A stretch of 64,000 nucleotides of DNA, taken from the IMG/VR virus record IMGVR_UViG_3300024514_000354, positions 1 to 64,000 of that record. One strand, given 5' to 3'. The stretch is from a virus. Under the pieces are notes generated by a model. That model was given only the letters and a program-made list of their open reading frames with translations. It made no database searches and had not been told where the DNA came from. Positions 1 to 8,087 of the stretch are shown piece by piece (positions within the stretch are counted from its first letter, which is position 1; each line of letters starts with the position of its first letter). The position numbers were made by a program, and so were the translations under genes.

Positions 1-43
1 CCCCCTATTATCCCCCAACCCACTATCCCTTTATCCCCCTCCC
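1..43. repeat. C-rich tract with six C-runs
   Basis: Runs of three to five C occur at 1-5, 12-16, 19-21, 27-29, 35-39 and 41-43, separated by short AT-rich spacers. On the minus strand this reads as six G-runs, a pattern compatible with a G-quadruplex. It is non-coding and contrasts with the AT-rich surroundings. Its function is unknown, and it may continue to the left of the window. Confidence 0.5.
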
Positions 44-54
44 TTTCGATATAT

Positions 55-73
55 AAAAAACCTTCGGTTTTTT
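55..73. terminator. AT-rich hairpin, possible bidirectional terminator
   Basis: Six A plus CC (55-62), a TTC loop, then GG plus six T (66-73) form a perfect 8-bp stem with a U-tract on either strand. The stem is weak in GC, so termination is only plausible. It lies upstream of the dUTPase gene. The rest of 74-141 holds a small GCGC inverted repeat near 75-86 and nothing else that I recognise. Confidence 0.4.
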
Positions 74-141
74 ATGCGCTCCGCGCAAAAATCTTTGGAA
101 AAACTATTGACGAGAACTACGATTGATGGCAGAGTTCATCC

Positions 142-609
142 ATGACCCAAAACCTATCGTTCAAAGTTCTCAAAAATGGTTTCGAAAACAACTTGCTTAC
201 CCCAGCGAAGGGCGATGTCGGTTGGGATCTGGTTGCAGCTTCGGAGCCTGAGATCGTGTTTGCAGACGATTTGAAGAAAACAGTTTTGTATGTCGAGTAC
301 GACACTGGTGTTGCGATTCAACCTCCAGAGAGTTTTTTCACTCTTGTGTTTCCTCGCTCAAGCATCAGTAAGTACGAGCTTTCGCTGGCCAATTCGGTTG
401 GGGTAATCGACTCCAGTTATCGTAATTCAATCAAGCTTAGATTTCGCTTCTTGGGCAAGAAGCTCACAAAGAAATCTTTGATTTATCAAAAAGGCGATAA
501 GATTGGGCAGCTTGTGTTTATGCCAAGCTTTAATCTTTCCGCTCATCAAACTGATTCTCTGGACGAAAGCCAGAGGGGCTTGGGCGGCTTCGGCAGCACT
601 GGAGTATGA
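142..609 (+). CDS. dut: dUTPase (trimeric dUTP diphosphatase)
   Basis: This enzyme hydrolyses dUTP to dUMP and pyrophosphate, keeping uracil out of phage DNA and supplying dUMP for thymidylate. All five motifs of the trimeric family are visible in 155 residues: GDVGWDL (24-30), PRSSISKY (71-78), GVIDSSYRN (87-95, with the sugar-binding Asp and Tyr), GDKIGQLV (118-125) and the glycine-rich C-terminal RGLGGFGSTG (145-154). The length is typical. There is no strong ribosome binding site before the ATG. The stop overlaps the next start by 4 nt, so it heads a coupled nucleotide-metabolism, sigma and SSB cluster. Confidence 0.93.
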   Translation: MTQNLSFKVLKNGFENNLLTPAKGDVGWDLVAASEPEIVFADDLKKTVLYVEYDTGVAIQPPESFFTLVFPRSSISKYELSLANSVGVIDSSYRNSIKLRFRFLGKKLTKKSLIYQKGDKIGQLVFMPSFNLSAHQTDSLDESQRGLGGFGSTGV

Positions 610-1193
610 GACTGGTCCCAGAAAAGATGGATGACCTATCCTTGATCGAAAAGGTCAAGGATCACGGAGACAGTTCCTGCTTTCAGGAAATCGTCAACCG
701 TCATTCTGGGATCTACCTTCAGATGGTTCACAGCTATGCTCCTCGCTCAATTGCCATCGATAATATCAATGATTTGCTAGACAGCAAAGAGTCCCATATT
801 TATGACGCTGTTCAAAACTTTGACGAGACACGCAACATTAAGTTCTCAACTTATCTCGGGAACCACACTCGCTGGCTTTGCTTAAACGCCGCAAACAAAA
901 AAGCGCACGCTCCTCTTGACGACAACTTTGATTGCGAGTTCGAAAGCTCAGAGAGTCTTGAAAAGACAGAAAGCGATACATTAAATAAAGTTTTTAAATT
1001 TATAGAAGAGAATGAAGATTCCAGAGTCGCAAAGATTTTCAAGATGCGTTATGTTTCAGTGGCTGGTAAAAGAAAGCTTGTTCCTTGGCGCAAGATAGCG
1101 AAGGAAATTAATTTATCGATTCAGGGATGTATTAATATTCATAATTCAACACTTAAAAAGTTAAAGAAAAAGTTTCACAAATCCAATGATTAA
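606..1193 (+). CDS. Sigma-70-like RNA polymerase sigma factor
   Basis: This is a 195-residue protein with a region-2-like segment at about 50-95: a run of helices followed by a FDETRNIKFSTYLGNHTRW stretch, which matches the core-binding and -10-recognition helix signature of sigma-70 proteins. A region-4-like helix-turn-helix lies at about 125-190 (KIFKMRY, then WRKIAKEINLS, then a Lys-rich end). Regions 1 and 3 are absent, as in small alternative sigma factors. It overlaps dUTPase by 4 nt and SSB by 8 nt, so the three are probably co-translated. It probably redirects host RNA polymerase to phage promoters. Which promoters is unknown; the recurrent TGTAAA motif in this window is one candidate. 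Confidence 0.8.
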   Translation: MRLVPEKMDDLSLIEKVKDHGDSSCFQEIVNRHSGIYLQMVHSYAPRSIAIDNINDLLDSKESHIYDAVQNFDETRNIKFSTYLGNHTRWLCLNAANKKAHAPLDDNFDCEFESSESLEKTESDTLNKVFKFIEENEDSRVAKIFKMRYVSVAGKRKLVPWRKIAKEINLSIQGCINIHNSTLKKLKKKFHKSND

Positions 1194-1635
1194 TTCAATC
1201 GTATTAGCAGGAAATGTAGTCGCGGACCCAGAGTCTCGCACCACTCAGACCGGAAAGACAGTTGCTGGTTTCCGTCTGGCGGTAAATAACCCAATCAATG
1301 ACAAGGATGTTCTTTATATCGATGTTGATGTATGGGAGAAGCAGGCAGAGTTCGTTATGAACTATGTCAAGAAGGGCAGTGGCGTATCTGTTGTTGGTCG
1401 CCTCAAGCAAGACACTTGGGAGAAGGACGGCAAGAAGCAGTCCAAGATCGTAGCCGTCGCTGAAAGAGTTGGCTTCCTTGGCGGCAAGAAGAAGGATGCT
1501 GATCAGGACACCGAAGAGGAGGCTCCTCAACAGCGCCCAGCAGCTAAGCAATTCGCAAAGCCCGCTCAAAAGGCTCAGGCATACTCCAAGGCCCAAAAGC
1601 CCGCTCCTCTTGAGGACGACGAAGTACCAATGTAA
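1186..1635 (+). CDS. ssb: Single-stranded DNA-binding protein
   Basis: This is a bacterial-type SSB of 149 residues with one OB fold at about 1-100 (MINSIVLAGNVVADPE at the start, then GKTVAGFRLAV, DVDVWEKQAEF and GSGVSVVGRLKQDTW). A Gln/Pro/Ala/Lys-rich linker follows, then an acidic tip EDDEVPM. The tip resembles the DDDIPF tail through which SSB recruits repair and replication partners, but ends in Met instead of Phe. It binds and protects single-stranded DNA during phage replication. The start overlaps the sigma-like gene by 8 nt, and the stop TAA shares one base with the next ATG. Confidence 0.92.
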   Translation: MINSIVLAGNVVADPESRTTQTGKTVAGFRLAVNNPINDKDVLYIDVDVWEKQAEFVMNYVKKGSGVSVVGRLKQDTWEKDGKKQSKIVAVAERVGFLGGKKKDADQDTEEEAPQQRPAAKQFAKPAQKAQAYSKAQKPAPLEDDEVPM

Positions 1636-2735
1636 TGAAGATCATCTTTGAAGCTCCACTAAGCCAGCTTTCCTTTGGAAACGTTGCCTATAACTTTCTG
1701 AAGGAATTGCACAAGCTTTCAGCTTTAGATCCAAATTTTAAAGTTTCTTTCTTTCCTGTCGGAGAAATAAATTTCTCTTCTTTTGACAAGATGGATCAAG
1801 ACTTAAAGAAGTGGATCTCTTCGATTGTCGCCAATCGCTATTCTGCTTTGCAGAAGGATGCTGTAAGCCTTAAGCTCTGGCACATTAATGGGGCTGAAAA
1901 GAGAATCTGTCCGAAACAAGTTCTTTATACGTTTTACGAGCTTGATCAGCCAACTGTTGCGGAAAACGCAATAGTTGGCGCTCAAGATGCGGCAATCTTC
2001 TCTAGCGCATACTCTGCTAGAACATTTGCTAATGCTAATCTTGGCAAGGTATATTCTATTCCTCTTGGTTTTGACGAAGACTTTTTTGAGACCAAGAAGA
2101 GCTATATGCCAGATAAGATTACATTCTTGCTGATGGGTAAGTTTGAAAAGCGCAAGCATACCGACAAGATTGTCAAAATGTGGGTTAAGCGTTTTGGAAA
2201 TAATCCAAAGTTCCAGCTTAATTGCTCTATTATTAACCCATTTTTTAATCACGAATTGATGAAGAAGATTGTTGTCGGTTATCGCAGTATGGCTTGGAAT
2301 GTAAATGTCCTTCCTTATGTAGCCACAAACTCAGAGGTTAATGATATTATTAATTCCTGCAATATTGATCTTAGCGGCTTGAGCGGCGCGGAGGGCTGGG
2401 GTCTACCAGCATTCAACGCTACCTGTCTTGGCAAGTGGAGTGTGGTACTTAACGCTACAAGCCATAAGGATTGGGCCACTGAGCAAAACTCAGTTCTGAT
2501 TAATCCTTCCGCAAAAATCGAAGCTTATGATGGAGCATTCTTTAATAAGGGCGGCGACTTCAATCAGGGATCGATCTACGACTTCAATGAAGACGAAGCT
2601 ATGGCTGCGATAGAGAAGGCCGTAGCTCTTGTTGAGGCTGGTAAGGTTAACGAGCAGGGCAAACTCCTGAGACAAACTTTCACTTACGAGAAATCCATAA
2701 GTCAAATGGTCTCAATTATTAAGGCAATTTCCTGA
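1635..2735 (+). CDS. Glycosyltransferase, GT-B fold (GT4-like)
   Basis: This 366-residue protein begins with a Rossmann-like strand (MKIIFEAP), has a middle IPLGFDEDFF segment, then KITFLLMGKFEKRKHTD, the usual opening of the C-terminal domain of GT4 enzymes. Around residue 250 it shows SGLSGAEGWGLPAFNA, the acidic nucleotide-sugar-binding motif (E-G-W-G-L-P). It should transfer a sugar from a nucleotide donor, but donor and acceptor are unknown. It is the only sugar-transfer gene in the left plus-strand cluster and overlaps ssb by one base, so it is likely co-transcribed with replication genes. DNA glucosylation is possible but not shown by the sequence. Confidence 0.82.
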   Translation: MKIIFEAPLSQLSFGNVAYNFLKELHKLSALDPNFKVSFFPVGEINFSSFDKMDQDLKKWISSIVANRYSALQKDAVSLKLWHINGAEKRICPKQVLYTFYELDQPTVAENAIVGAQDAAIFSSAYSARTFANANLGKVYSIPLGFDEDFFETKKSYMPDKITFLLMGKFEKRKHTDKIVKMWVKRFGNNPKFQLNCSIINPFFNHELMKKIVVGYRSMAWNVNVLPYVATNSEVNDIINSCNIDLSGLSGAEGWGLPAFNATCLGKWSVVLNATSHKDWATEQNSVLINPSAKIEAYDGAFFNKGGDFNQGSIYDFNEDEAMAAIEKAVALVEAGKVNEQGKLLRQTFTYEKSISQMVSIIKAIS

Positions 2736-2753
2736 TTCTTCCTAGGAAAGACC

Positions 2754-3113
2754 TTGGCACAAGCTTTGCTAAATAACAGCGTCACAACTATGTACTCAAA
2801 AACATACTACTATTCAGCAACAAGCGCAGCTAGCACTTATAATTACGTCTCCAATGTAGATGAAAATGGCGCCACAATCACCGTTAATCTACCAGGAGTT
2901 AATAAAGACAACGTGACTATCTCGTATAGCGACGTTGACTATACGGTTAAAATCGAAGCTCAAAAGAATAAGGCTAGCGTGTTTAGTCAAGTTTTTGATG
3001 TTTCCGAGAAACTTGATATGCACAATGCGACAGCAACTATGGAGCACGGACAGCTTCTATTTAGAATTCCAAACAAGAAGCCGCCACAGCTAAAAACAAT
3101 TAAAATTACCTAA
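2754..3113 (+). CDS. Hsp20/alpha-crystallin-like small heat shock protein
   Basis: This is a 119-residue protein whose segment 31-115 matches the alpha-crystallin domain: GATITVNLPGVNKDNVTISY, a VKIEA strand, then a late GQLLFRIPNKK strand resembling the G-V-L-x-I-x-x-P ending of the family. Small heat shock proteins hold unfolding proteins. Phage copies are usually thought to aid virion protein folding. The start used here is TTG at 2754, which sits just after an AGGAAAG ribosome binding sequence (2744-2750). An internal ATG at about 2790 is the alternative. A good intrinsic terminator follows. Confidence 0.82.
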   Translation: MAQALLNNSVTTMYSKTYYYSATSAASTYNYVSNVDENGATITVNLPGVNKDNVTISYSDVDYTVKIEAQKNKASVFSQVFDVSEKLDMHNATATMEHGQLLFRIPNKKPPQLKTIKIT

Positions 3114-3118
3114 AAACT

Positions 3119-3145
3119 AAGCCGCTTGAAAAAGCGGCTTTTTTA
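3119..3145 (+). terminator. Intrinsic terminator after the Hsp20-like gene
   Basis: The 9-bp stem AAGCCGCTT/AAGCGGCTT (3119-3127 and 3132-3140) has a GAAA loop and is followed by a T-rich tract. It lies 5 nt after the Hsp20-like stop codon and ends the left plus-strand transcription unit. Confidence 0.88.
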
Positions 3146-3158
3146 TTCATAATAAAAT

Positions 3159-3539
3159 ATGCCACTTTATACATACGAGAACCCCGAAACAGGAGAGGTC
3201 GTAGACATCCTTCAGACAATGAACGAGGAGCACTCATATACCGACCAAAACGGGCTGAAGTGGAAAAGGGTATACCAGATACCCAATGCCTCCATAGACT
3301 CGCAAATAGACCCGAATAGCAGTACCGCGTTTATCGATGCCACAAGAAACAAGAAAGGGACTTATGGCGACCTGATAGACAAGAGCAGGGAATTGAGCGA
3401 AAAACGCGCTAAAACATACGGTGGCTCTGACCCAATAAAAGAAAAGTTTTTTAAGGACTATTCCGCCAACCGCAAAGGCGCAGTCCACCCAGATCAAAAA
3501 AAGACCTACGAGTCTAAGCGGGTCAAAGTAGAGTATTGA
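3159..3539 (+). CDS. Small protein with FmdB-like start, function unknown
   Basis: This 126-residue hydrophilic protein opens MPLYTYENPETGEVVDILQTM, which resembles the first beta hairpin of FmdB-family zinc ribbons (MPxYxYxC...). The zinc-binding cysteines are absent, and there is no cysteine anywhere. The second half is Lys/Arg-rich and probably helical. It follows the terminator at 3119-3145, so it needs its own promoter; an AT-rich stretch lies just before the ATG. It converges on the minus-strand glycan cluster, with a 17-nt overlap of the two 3' ends. No function can be assigned. Confidence 0.7.
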   Translation: MPLYTYENPETGEVVDILQTMNEEHSYTDQNGLKWKRVYQIPNASIDSQIDPNSSTAFIDATRNKKGTYGDLIDKSRELSEKRAKTYGGSDPIKEKFFKDYSANRKGAVHPDQKKTYESKRVKVEY

Positions 3540-4689
3540 TCTTTTCGATAACCATTTCTGGGGTTATCTTGGACGAGCACTCAAAGTTCTTATTTCTGGG
3601 GCACCACATCCAGTTAGCCTTATCAAATTTAAGGCTAGGATCGTTCCAGCACCCATTGCACACAGAGTCGTTAATGATTCGGTAAGGGGTCTCAAACTCC
3701 GCAAAAGCTTTGCTGAATCCGCTAATTAATACGGTTGGCTTATTCAGCGCCCAAGCTAACCAAGATAGTCCCGATCCTAAACCAATAAAAAATTCAGAAT
3801 TATAGATTTGCGACATTCTGACCTCTAGTGGAATGTTTCCAGTCTTATCTATAGCCCCCTTGGGGATAAAGTTCATCTTTTGTTTTTCATTACCAAAAAC
3901 AGGGAAGCGGTCAATGCACCAAGCATCGTATCCCTTGCTATTTAAATAATTTATTAGTGTCTCCCAACCTTTCTCATTGTTCCAGTACTTGCACTGAGCA
4001 GTGCTTTGAGTAGCGATAGTAACGTATTTTTTATGCTTCTTGGTTGAATTTTGAAACGTTAAAATCGGCTTTTCTTCTTTAAAATCTAGCCCAAGAACTG
4101 AGCTAGCTACTTGTTGCAGAGGAATTGTGCGTGGATCGATTGGGTTTCTGCTCTGCCAGTTCTCCAATGGATAACCTATCTTATAAATTGCATAGTAGTC
4201 CTCTTTATAGCTAAAATCTGAAATAAAATTGATATTCTCGTATGATAGATTTAGGATTTCCGCCAACTCTTTATTCAGCGCCAAAACATCTAACTTGCAA
4301 CCGTGCTTTGTTTGAAAGCGGTCAATCTGGCCAACATAAGCCAAAATATCGCCAAGACTCTGCGAGTCTATAACTACCAATACTTTCTTATCCTTAAGAT
4401 TTAAAACTTGATCAAATATTGCTTGACCGCCAGACTCAACAAGAATTCGCCACTCAATGTAATACGGGATCGTTGATTTAGACCACATATTATTCTTAAT
4501 TTCAGAAGAGTAGGTAATTTCGCCAGTCTTATTATTAATAAACTTTACTGTATAGCTCTGATCAATTGGGCCGTTTATGGATACTTTGGCTGAATCAAGA
4601 AACGACACTTCAATTGTATTTTGTGCCCTCCTTGGTTCCTTAAATGATTTTTCTGTTTTTGAATAAATATTAAGCAGAGTATCTCTCAT
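3523..4689 (-). CDS. Autotransporter-heptosyltransferase-like glycosyltransferase (GT9-like)
   Basis: This 388-residue protein has an N-terminal beta-rich domain (about 25-90, including TVKFINNKTGEITYSSEI and an NNMWS motif). A GT-B core follows, with SQSLGDILAYVGQ, IATQSTAQCKYWNN and FIGLGSGLSWLAWALNKPTVLIS. The C-terminus holds four cysteines at 344, 347, 363 and 371 (CxxC-x15-C-x7-C). This architecture is that of bacterial autotransporter heptosyltransferases (TibC/Aah type), which O-glycosylate Ser of adhesins and bind iron through a Cys cluster. It is last in the minus-strand glycan operon, overlapping the gene before it by 4 nt. The likely acceptor is a phage fibre, which is inference. 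Confidence 0.8.
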   Translation of the reverse strand: MRDTLLNIYSKTEKSFKEPRRAQNTIEVSFLDSAKVSINGPIDQSYTVKFINNKTGEITYSSEIKNNMWSKSTIPYYIEWRILVESGGQAIFDQVLNLKDKKVLVVIDSQSLGDILAYVGQIDRFQTKHGCKLDVLALNKELAEILNLSYENINFISDFSYKEDYYAIYKIGYPLENWQSRNPIDPRTIPLQQVASSVLGLDFKEEKPILTFQNSTKKHKKYVTIATQSTAQCKYWNNEKGWETLINYLNSKGYDAWCIDRFPVFGNEKQKMNFIPKGAIDKTGNIPLEVRMSQIYNSEFFIGLGSGLSWLAWALNKPTVLISGFSKAFAEFETPYRIINDSVCNGCWNDPSLKFDKANWMWCPRNKNFECSSKITPEMVIEKINTLL

Positions 4690-5612
4690 ATAGCTTTGAT
4701 CTTCTTGAGATTTTCCTTAAAAGCGCCCTCTTTTAAATAGCTAACTCCAGCAAATTTATCATACATATTTTTATAGGCTGGAAGATTATAAATCAAACAC
4801 GGCAGTTTCCAAGACAAAGCCTCTCTGATAACAAGCGGCGACGTTTCTCTTTTAGAGGTAAAAACCATCAAGTCAGCAGCCTGATAGAACTTATCAACGT
4901 CATTTCTTTCACCCCAGATCAAACAGTTATTTGGGAGATTCTTTAAGATCGGCTCCCAATAATCCTTGAAGTTAACGGCCATATTACCTACAAAGTGAAA
5001 TTGGATCTTCTCGCCCTCAAGCGCGCGCGCGTACTCGATCAACTCTTTTTGGTTTTTACCCTGAGTAAAAAGTCCAATATTTAATACGTGCTTTACATCG
5101 TCTTTGAATCCCAGTTCTTTTTTAAATGCTTTATTAGGGTCTTTAAAATCTATTGGATATTCCAGTATCTCATATCCAACACCCATCTTGCCATACATTT
5201 CAGCCTGCATTTCAGAAACAAAAATAAACTTATCTGGCAGAAAGATTTTGCTTTGAGGCTTGTAATAAATTCCATGACTGGTTTCAAATATCAAATACCG
5301 CCTGTCTTTACCGTATATTTTATACAGCATTTCGTGAGATACAAAGGTTTCTGGAAACTCCTCAAAATGAATTGCATCTGGCCCGATTTGCGTTATTAAA
5401 TCTAATAGCCTTTCTTTTGGTTGACTACCTAAAGAAATAAACTTGTCTTTTAAAAGATCTAGAACCTGATTTCTCTGAACCGTGTATTTGTCTGATACAA
5501 AATTATATTCAATACACCAGATCTCATTTTCTTTTAAAGATTGAATCTTTTTTAAAAGATATTGAGGCAATCCCCCAGTTGACAAGTGTGGGGTTATGTA
5601 AAGTATTTTCAT
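4686..5612 (-). CDS. Glycosyltransferase, GT4-like
   Basis: This 308-residue GT-B enzyme starts MKILYITPHLSTGGLPQYLL, the typical GT4 opening with a Gly-Gly acceptor loop. The C-terminal half has VLNIGLFTQGKNQKELIEYA and GERNDVDKFYQAADLMVFTS. A short acidic motif, TSPLVIREALSWKLP, stands in place of the usual E-x7-E. Donor and acceptor are unknown. It overlaps both neighbours by 4 nt (ATGA), the pattern of the whole cluster, so translation is probably coupled. Confidence 0.85.
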   Translation of the reverse strand: MKILYITPHLSTGGLPQYLLKKIQSLKENEIWCIEYNFVSDKYTVQRNQVLDLLKDKFISLGSQPKERLLDLITQIGPDAIHFEEFPETFVSHEMLYKIYGKDRRYLIFETSHGIYYKPQSKIFLPDKFIFVSEMQAEMYGKMGVGYEILEYPIDFKDPNKAFKKELGFKDDVKHVLNIGLFTQGKNQKELIEYARALEGEKIQFHFVGNMAVNFKDYWEPILKNLPNNCLIWGERNDVDKFYQAADLMVFTSKRETSPLVIREALSWKLPCLIYNLPAYKNMYDKFAGVSYLKEGAFKENLKKIKAI

Positions 5613-6436
5613 TTTTTTATAACTTCTTTAACCAAATTTAAAAAAGCTTCTTTTGATATAGATTCTTTAAAATGTTCATAAACTGGATCTAATTGTATAT
5701 TTAGATCAGTAAATGCTATTATATAGTTCCTGATTTTGTTTGTTAAAGATATTGGATACGGAACTCCACTTGGCCTTCCAAAACGATGGACCCATCTTAA
5801 AAATGGAAGGCATAAAGTTTTTTTGCCATTCATCCTGTACTTTTCGTGAATGTAGCCCTCCTCTCCACCAAAGCCTCTGAACTGATCATTAAATCCTAAC
5901 CAAGAATCTTTAGCACAAGAAAATAACCCAAGACCCTGAGCTTGAATTTCAAACGGTTCAGAATCGGGGCTCAGTCCTCTTTTGTCAGTTTCCCAAGTTC
6001 CCCACATATGAGAGCGCCATTTAAGATCAAAATGAGTTGAAATATGTTTATAATCATCATACAGCAGCGGTCCCTGTAAAAGGTTTCCTTCATCTTTTTT
6101 TGAGTCGTAGAAATCTATTAATTTTTTAATAGCGCCAGACTCTATTAATACGTGACAGTCTACGCACAAAACATAAGGCGTCCTTGCAAATGAAAATATT
6201 TTATTTCTTATGGATGTGCTAGAATATTCTGGCTGCGATATATATTGAATTGGCTCACTAACTGCATTGCACAGCTTTTTTACTGAATCAGAATGCTTAC
6301 CCGATGGATTATTATCAACAATAATAAATTCTATGTGATCTAAAACTTCTTTGTGAAAAAGCCGGATTGACTGAATGGTAAAGTAAACACCATCAAAATC
6401 ATCATAAGTTGCCATCCCAACTGTTAAACTTCTCAT
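5609..6436 (-). CDS. Glycosyltransferase family 2 (GT-A fold)
   Basis: This 275-residue protein begins LTVGMATYDDFDGVYFTIQSI and continues to EFIIVDNNPSG, the nucleotide-binding first half of GT2 enzymes. PYVLCVDCHVLIESGAI (about 87-103) supplies the acidic metal-binding motif in DxD position (here D-C-H). FRGFGGEEGYIHEKYRMNG (about 187-205) looks like the acceptor-side GGE(E)/D motif seen in GalNAc-transferase-like GT2 proteins. It overlaps each neighbour by 4 nt. The sugar is not predictable. Confidence 0.85.
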   Translation of the reverse strand: MRSLTVGMATYDDFDGVYFTIQSIRLFHKEVLDHIEFIIVDNNPSGKHSDSVKKLCNAVSEPIQYISQPEYSSTSIRNKIFSFARTPYVLCVDCHVLIESGAIKKLIDFYDSKKDEGNLLQGPLLYDDYKHISTHFDLKWRSHMWGTWETDKRGLSPDSEPFEIQAQGLGLFSCAKDSWLGFNDQFRGFGGEEGYIHEKYRMNGKKTLCLPFLRWVHRFGRPSGVPYPISLTNKIRNYIIAFTDLNIQLDPVYEHFKESISKEAFLNLVKEVIKK

Positions 6437-7311
6437 AAGAAAAAGTTTTGATACTTAGAGGACTCTCCCCAATATTCATTTTTGTCAGCGTACTCTTTTC
6501 TGTAAGTCTGGAAATGTGATGTAAAATTTTTTCCATGATTCACATGCATAGATGGGTTTTTATTAAAAATCTTCTTTATATTACCAGCTGGCTCAAGCGT
6601 TTCAAACTGTCCATAAAGATATTTTATCAATAGCTTTTCAAAGTAAGTTTTTGCAAAATCAGCTTTCATTGTCATTTGATGAAGCGGCAAAGCGGCACTA
6701 TTGCTTTTCTGAAAACCCATTTTTGATATTCCTATATAGTTTTGATTGCACACATAACTCTCGTCAAAATCCTCAAATGCAAAATATTCCTCTGGATACA
6801 AAACATCATGCTCCAAAAAACTTATGTATTTAAAATTATTATAATTATTCAAAACAGATAGGCACTGCAAAATCTGAGAAACTATATTTGGATGATGATT
6901 ATTTTTAAATATTGAATCTATTTCAAAAAAATATTTTTGACAATTAGCTACTTGCGGACAAACTATAACTTCTGCATTATTCGATGTCTCTACTGATTTT
7001 TGTATAGAAGCTAGACTTGAATCTAGTATTTCTTCTTTTATTTTATTGTTTGTGTAAAAAATTCCCAATCTTGTCTTTTTTAGAATACTTTTATCTAAAA
7101 AATTTAAATGACATATACTGTTTTCGTTAAAAACAAAGACTTCACCACCTTCAGTTTCTATGCGTAATCTCTTTAAAACATTAACCGCAGGATCTTTTCC
7201 GAAGTATGCATTAGACACTTTAATACATTTTTTATGCTGTATATCTGATAGGATTCTATCTTTAACATCTATGTATTTTTCATCTATCCCATAATATGCC
7301 GATTTTATCAT
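6433..7311 (-). CDS. Two-domain putative glycosyltransferase with DUF3395-like N-terminus
   Basis: In this 292-residue protein, residues 1-75 (SAYYGIDEKYIDVKDRI, then AYFGKDPAVNVLKRLRIE) resemble the DUF3395-type domain, in which a protein repeats Y-G-x-x-x-x-x-D-V-T...D-P-x-x-G-x-x-K-x-L. Residues from about 90 include VIVCPQV and KYISFLEHDVLYPEEYF; EHD in this setting is used as a metal-binding motif in some GT-A-like enzymes. The call rests on these fragments and on the position between a GT2 and a GT8 gene with 4-nt overlaps on both sides. The DNA is very AT-rich. Confidence 0.55.
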   Translation of the reverse strand: MIKSAYYGIDEKYIDVKDRILSDIQHKKCIKVSNAYFGKDPAVNVLKRLRIETEGGEVFVFNENSICHLNFLDKSILKKTRLGIFYTNNKIKEEILDSSLASIQKSVETSNNAEVIVCPQVANCQKYFFEIDSIFKNNHHPNIVSQILQCLSVLNNYNNFKYISFLEHDVLYPEEYFAFEDFDESYVCNQNYIGISKMGFQKSNSAALPLHQMTMKADFAKTYFEKLLIKYLYGQFETLEPAGNIKKIFNKNPSMHVNHGKNFTSHFQTYRKEYADKNEYWGESSKYQNFFL

Positions 7312-8087
7312 CTTATGTATTTGGCAGCAGAATTACTTACTCTATCAAAACTAGACTTTAAATCAAAAAATCCATCTGGAGAACCAAGAATATAATTATT
7401 TTTTACCTCAAATTCTAAAGCCTCTTTGTAATAATCATGCCACAGGTTCTCAACTTGCTTATTGCCGTGCTCTTTATACTGCATTACTTCTGGAAACGGT
7501 CTCCAAGGCTGAGTGTTCATCTTTGTATAGTGTACTAGTCTTGTAGTTTCTTGATCAAAATCCTTGCCATCTAAACAGTTATATATTTTATCTAGCGTAC
7601 CTATTGATGAATTTTTTTGTATTAAGAGTCTGTAATGCTTTTGATTTTTGCCAGATGGCTTCATTTTTTGTATTTTTGGCCAAAAATCAGCTTTGAATTT
7701 TGAACAGTTTATCAGCATGACATCTGTTCTTTCTTCTTTTATTGCCAGTGCGGCATTATCTCTAACATCAAGATTCCACATCTGCTCTATATCCTTTAAG
7801 ACAATTTGATCAACGTCCAAATAAATCGCCTTGCCGCTATAGTCGCAAAGCTCTGGAATTGCCCATCTAAAAACTGAAAAATTAGTTTTCCAGCCTACTC
7901 CAGAGTTTTGAGTTCTATCATCTCTTCCTTTGTTCCAGTTATCCCATATCGAATCCTTGTATTTATCTGACATCCAATATATATCTACGCTTCCTTTGCA
8001 GTTTTTTATTATGCTGTAATGTAAAGCTTTTTCTGCTTTTTCATTACCGATTTCACTTCCCACAAATATGCGAATAGTGTCACTCAT
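7308..8087 (-). CDS. Glycosyltransferase family 8-like
   Basis: This 259-residue GT-A protein has an IRIFVGSEIGNEKAEKALHYS opening, VGWKTNFSVFRWAIPEL and then GKAIYLDVDQIVLKDIEQMW (about 86-105), where DVD is the metal/nucleotide-sugar-binding DxD motif. VHYTKMNTQPWRPF (about 191-204) matches the HYTxxxKPW end of GT8 enzymes. It likely transfers a hexose or related sugar. It overlaps both neighbours by 4 nt within the glycan cluster. Confidence 0.85.
   Translation of the reverse strand: MSDTIRIFVGSEIGNEKAEKALHYSIIKNCKGSVDIYWMSDKYKDSIWDNWNKGRDDRTQNSGVGWKTNFSVFRWAIPELCDYSGKAIYLDVDQIVLKDIEQMWNLDVRDNAALAIKEERTDVMLINCSKFKADFWPKIQKMKPSGKNQKHYRLLIQKNSSIGTLDKIYNCLDGKDFDQETTRLVHYTKMNTQPWRPFPEVMQYKEHGNKQVENLWHDYYKEALEFEVKNNYILGSPDGFFDLKSSFDRVSNSAAKYIR

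Noticed and set aside
1204-1596. 130-codon antisense frame over the SSB gene
   Set aside because: The SSB frame on the plus strand has a clear OB fold and conserved tail; the antisense frame is hydrophobic low-quality sequence without a start signal.
3234-3497. Antisense frame over the 3159 gene
   Set aside because: It is a shadow of the plus-strand gene and has no ribosome site or recognisable domain.
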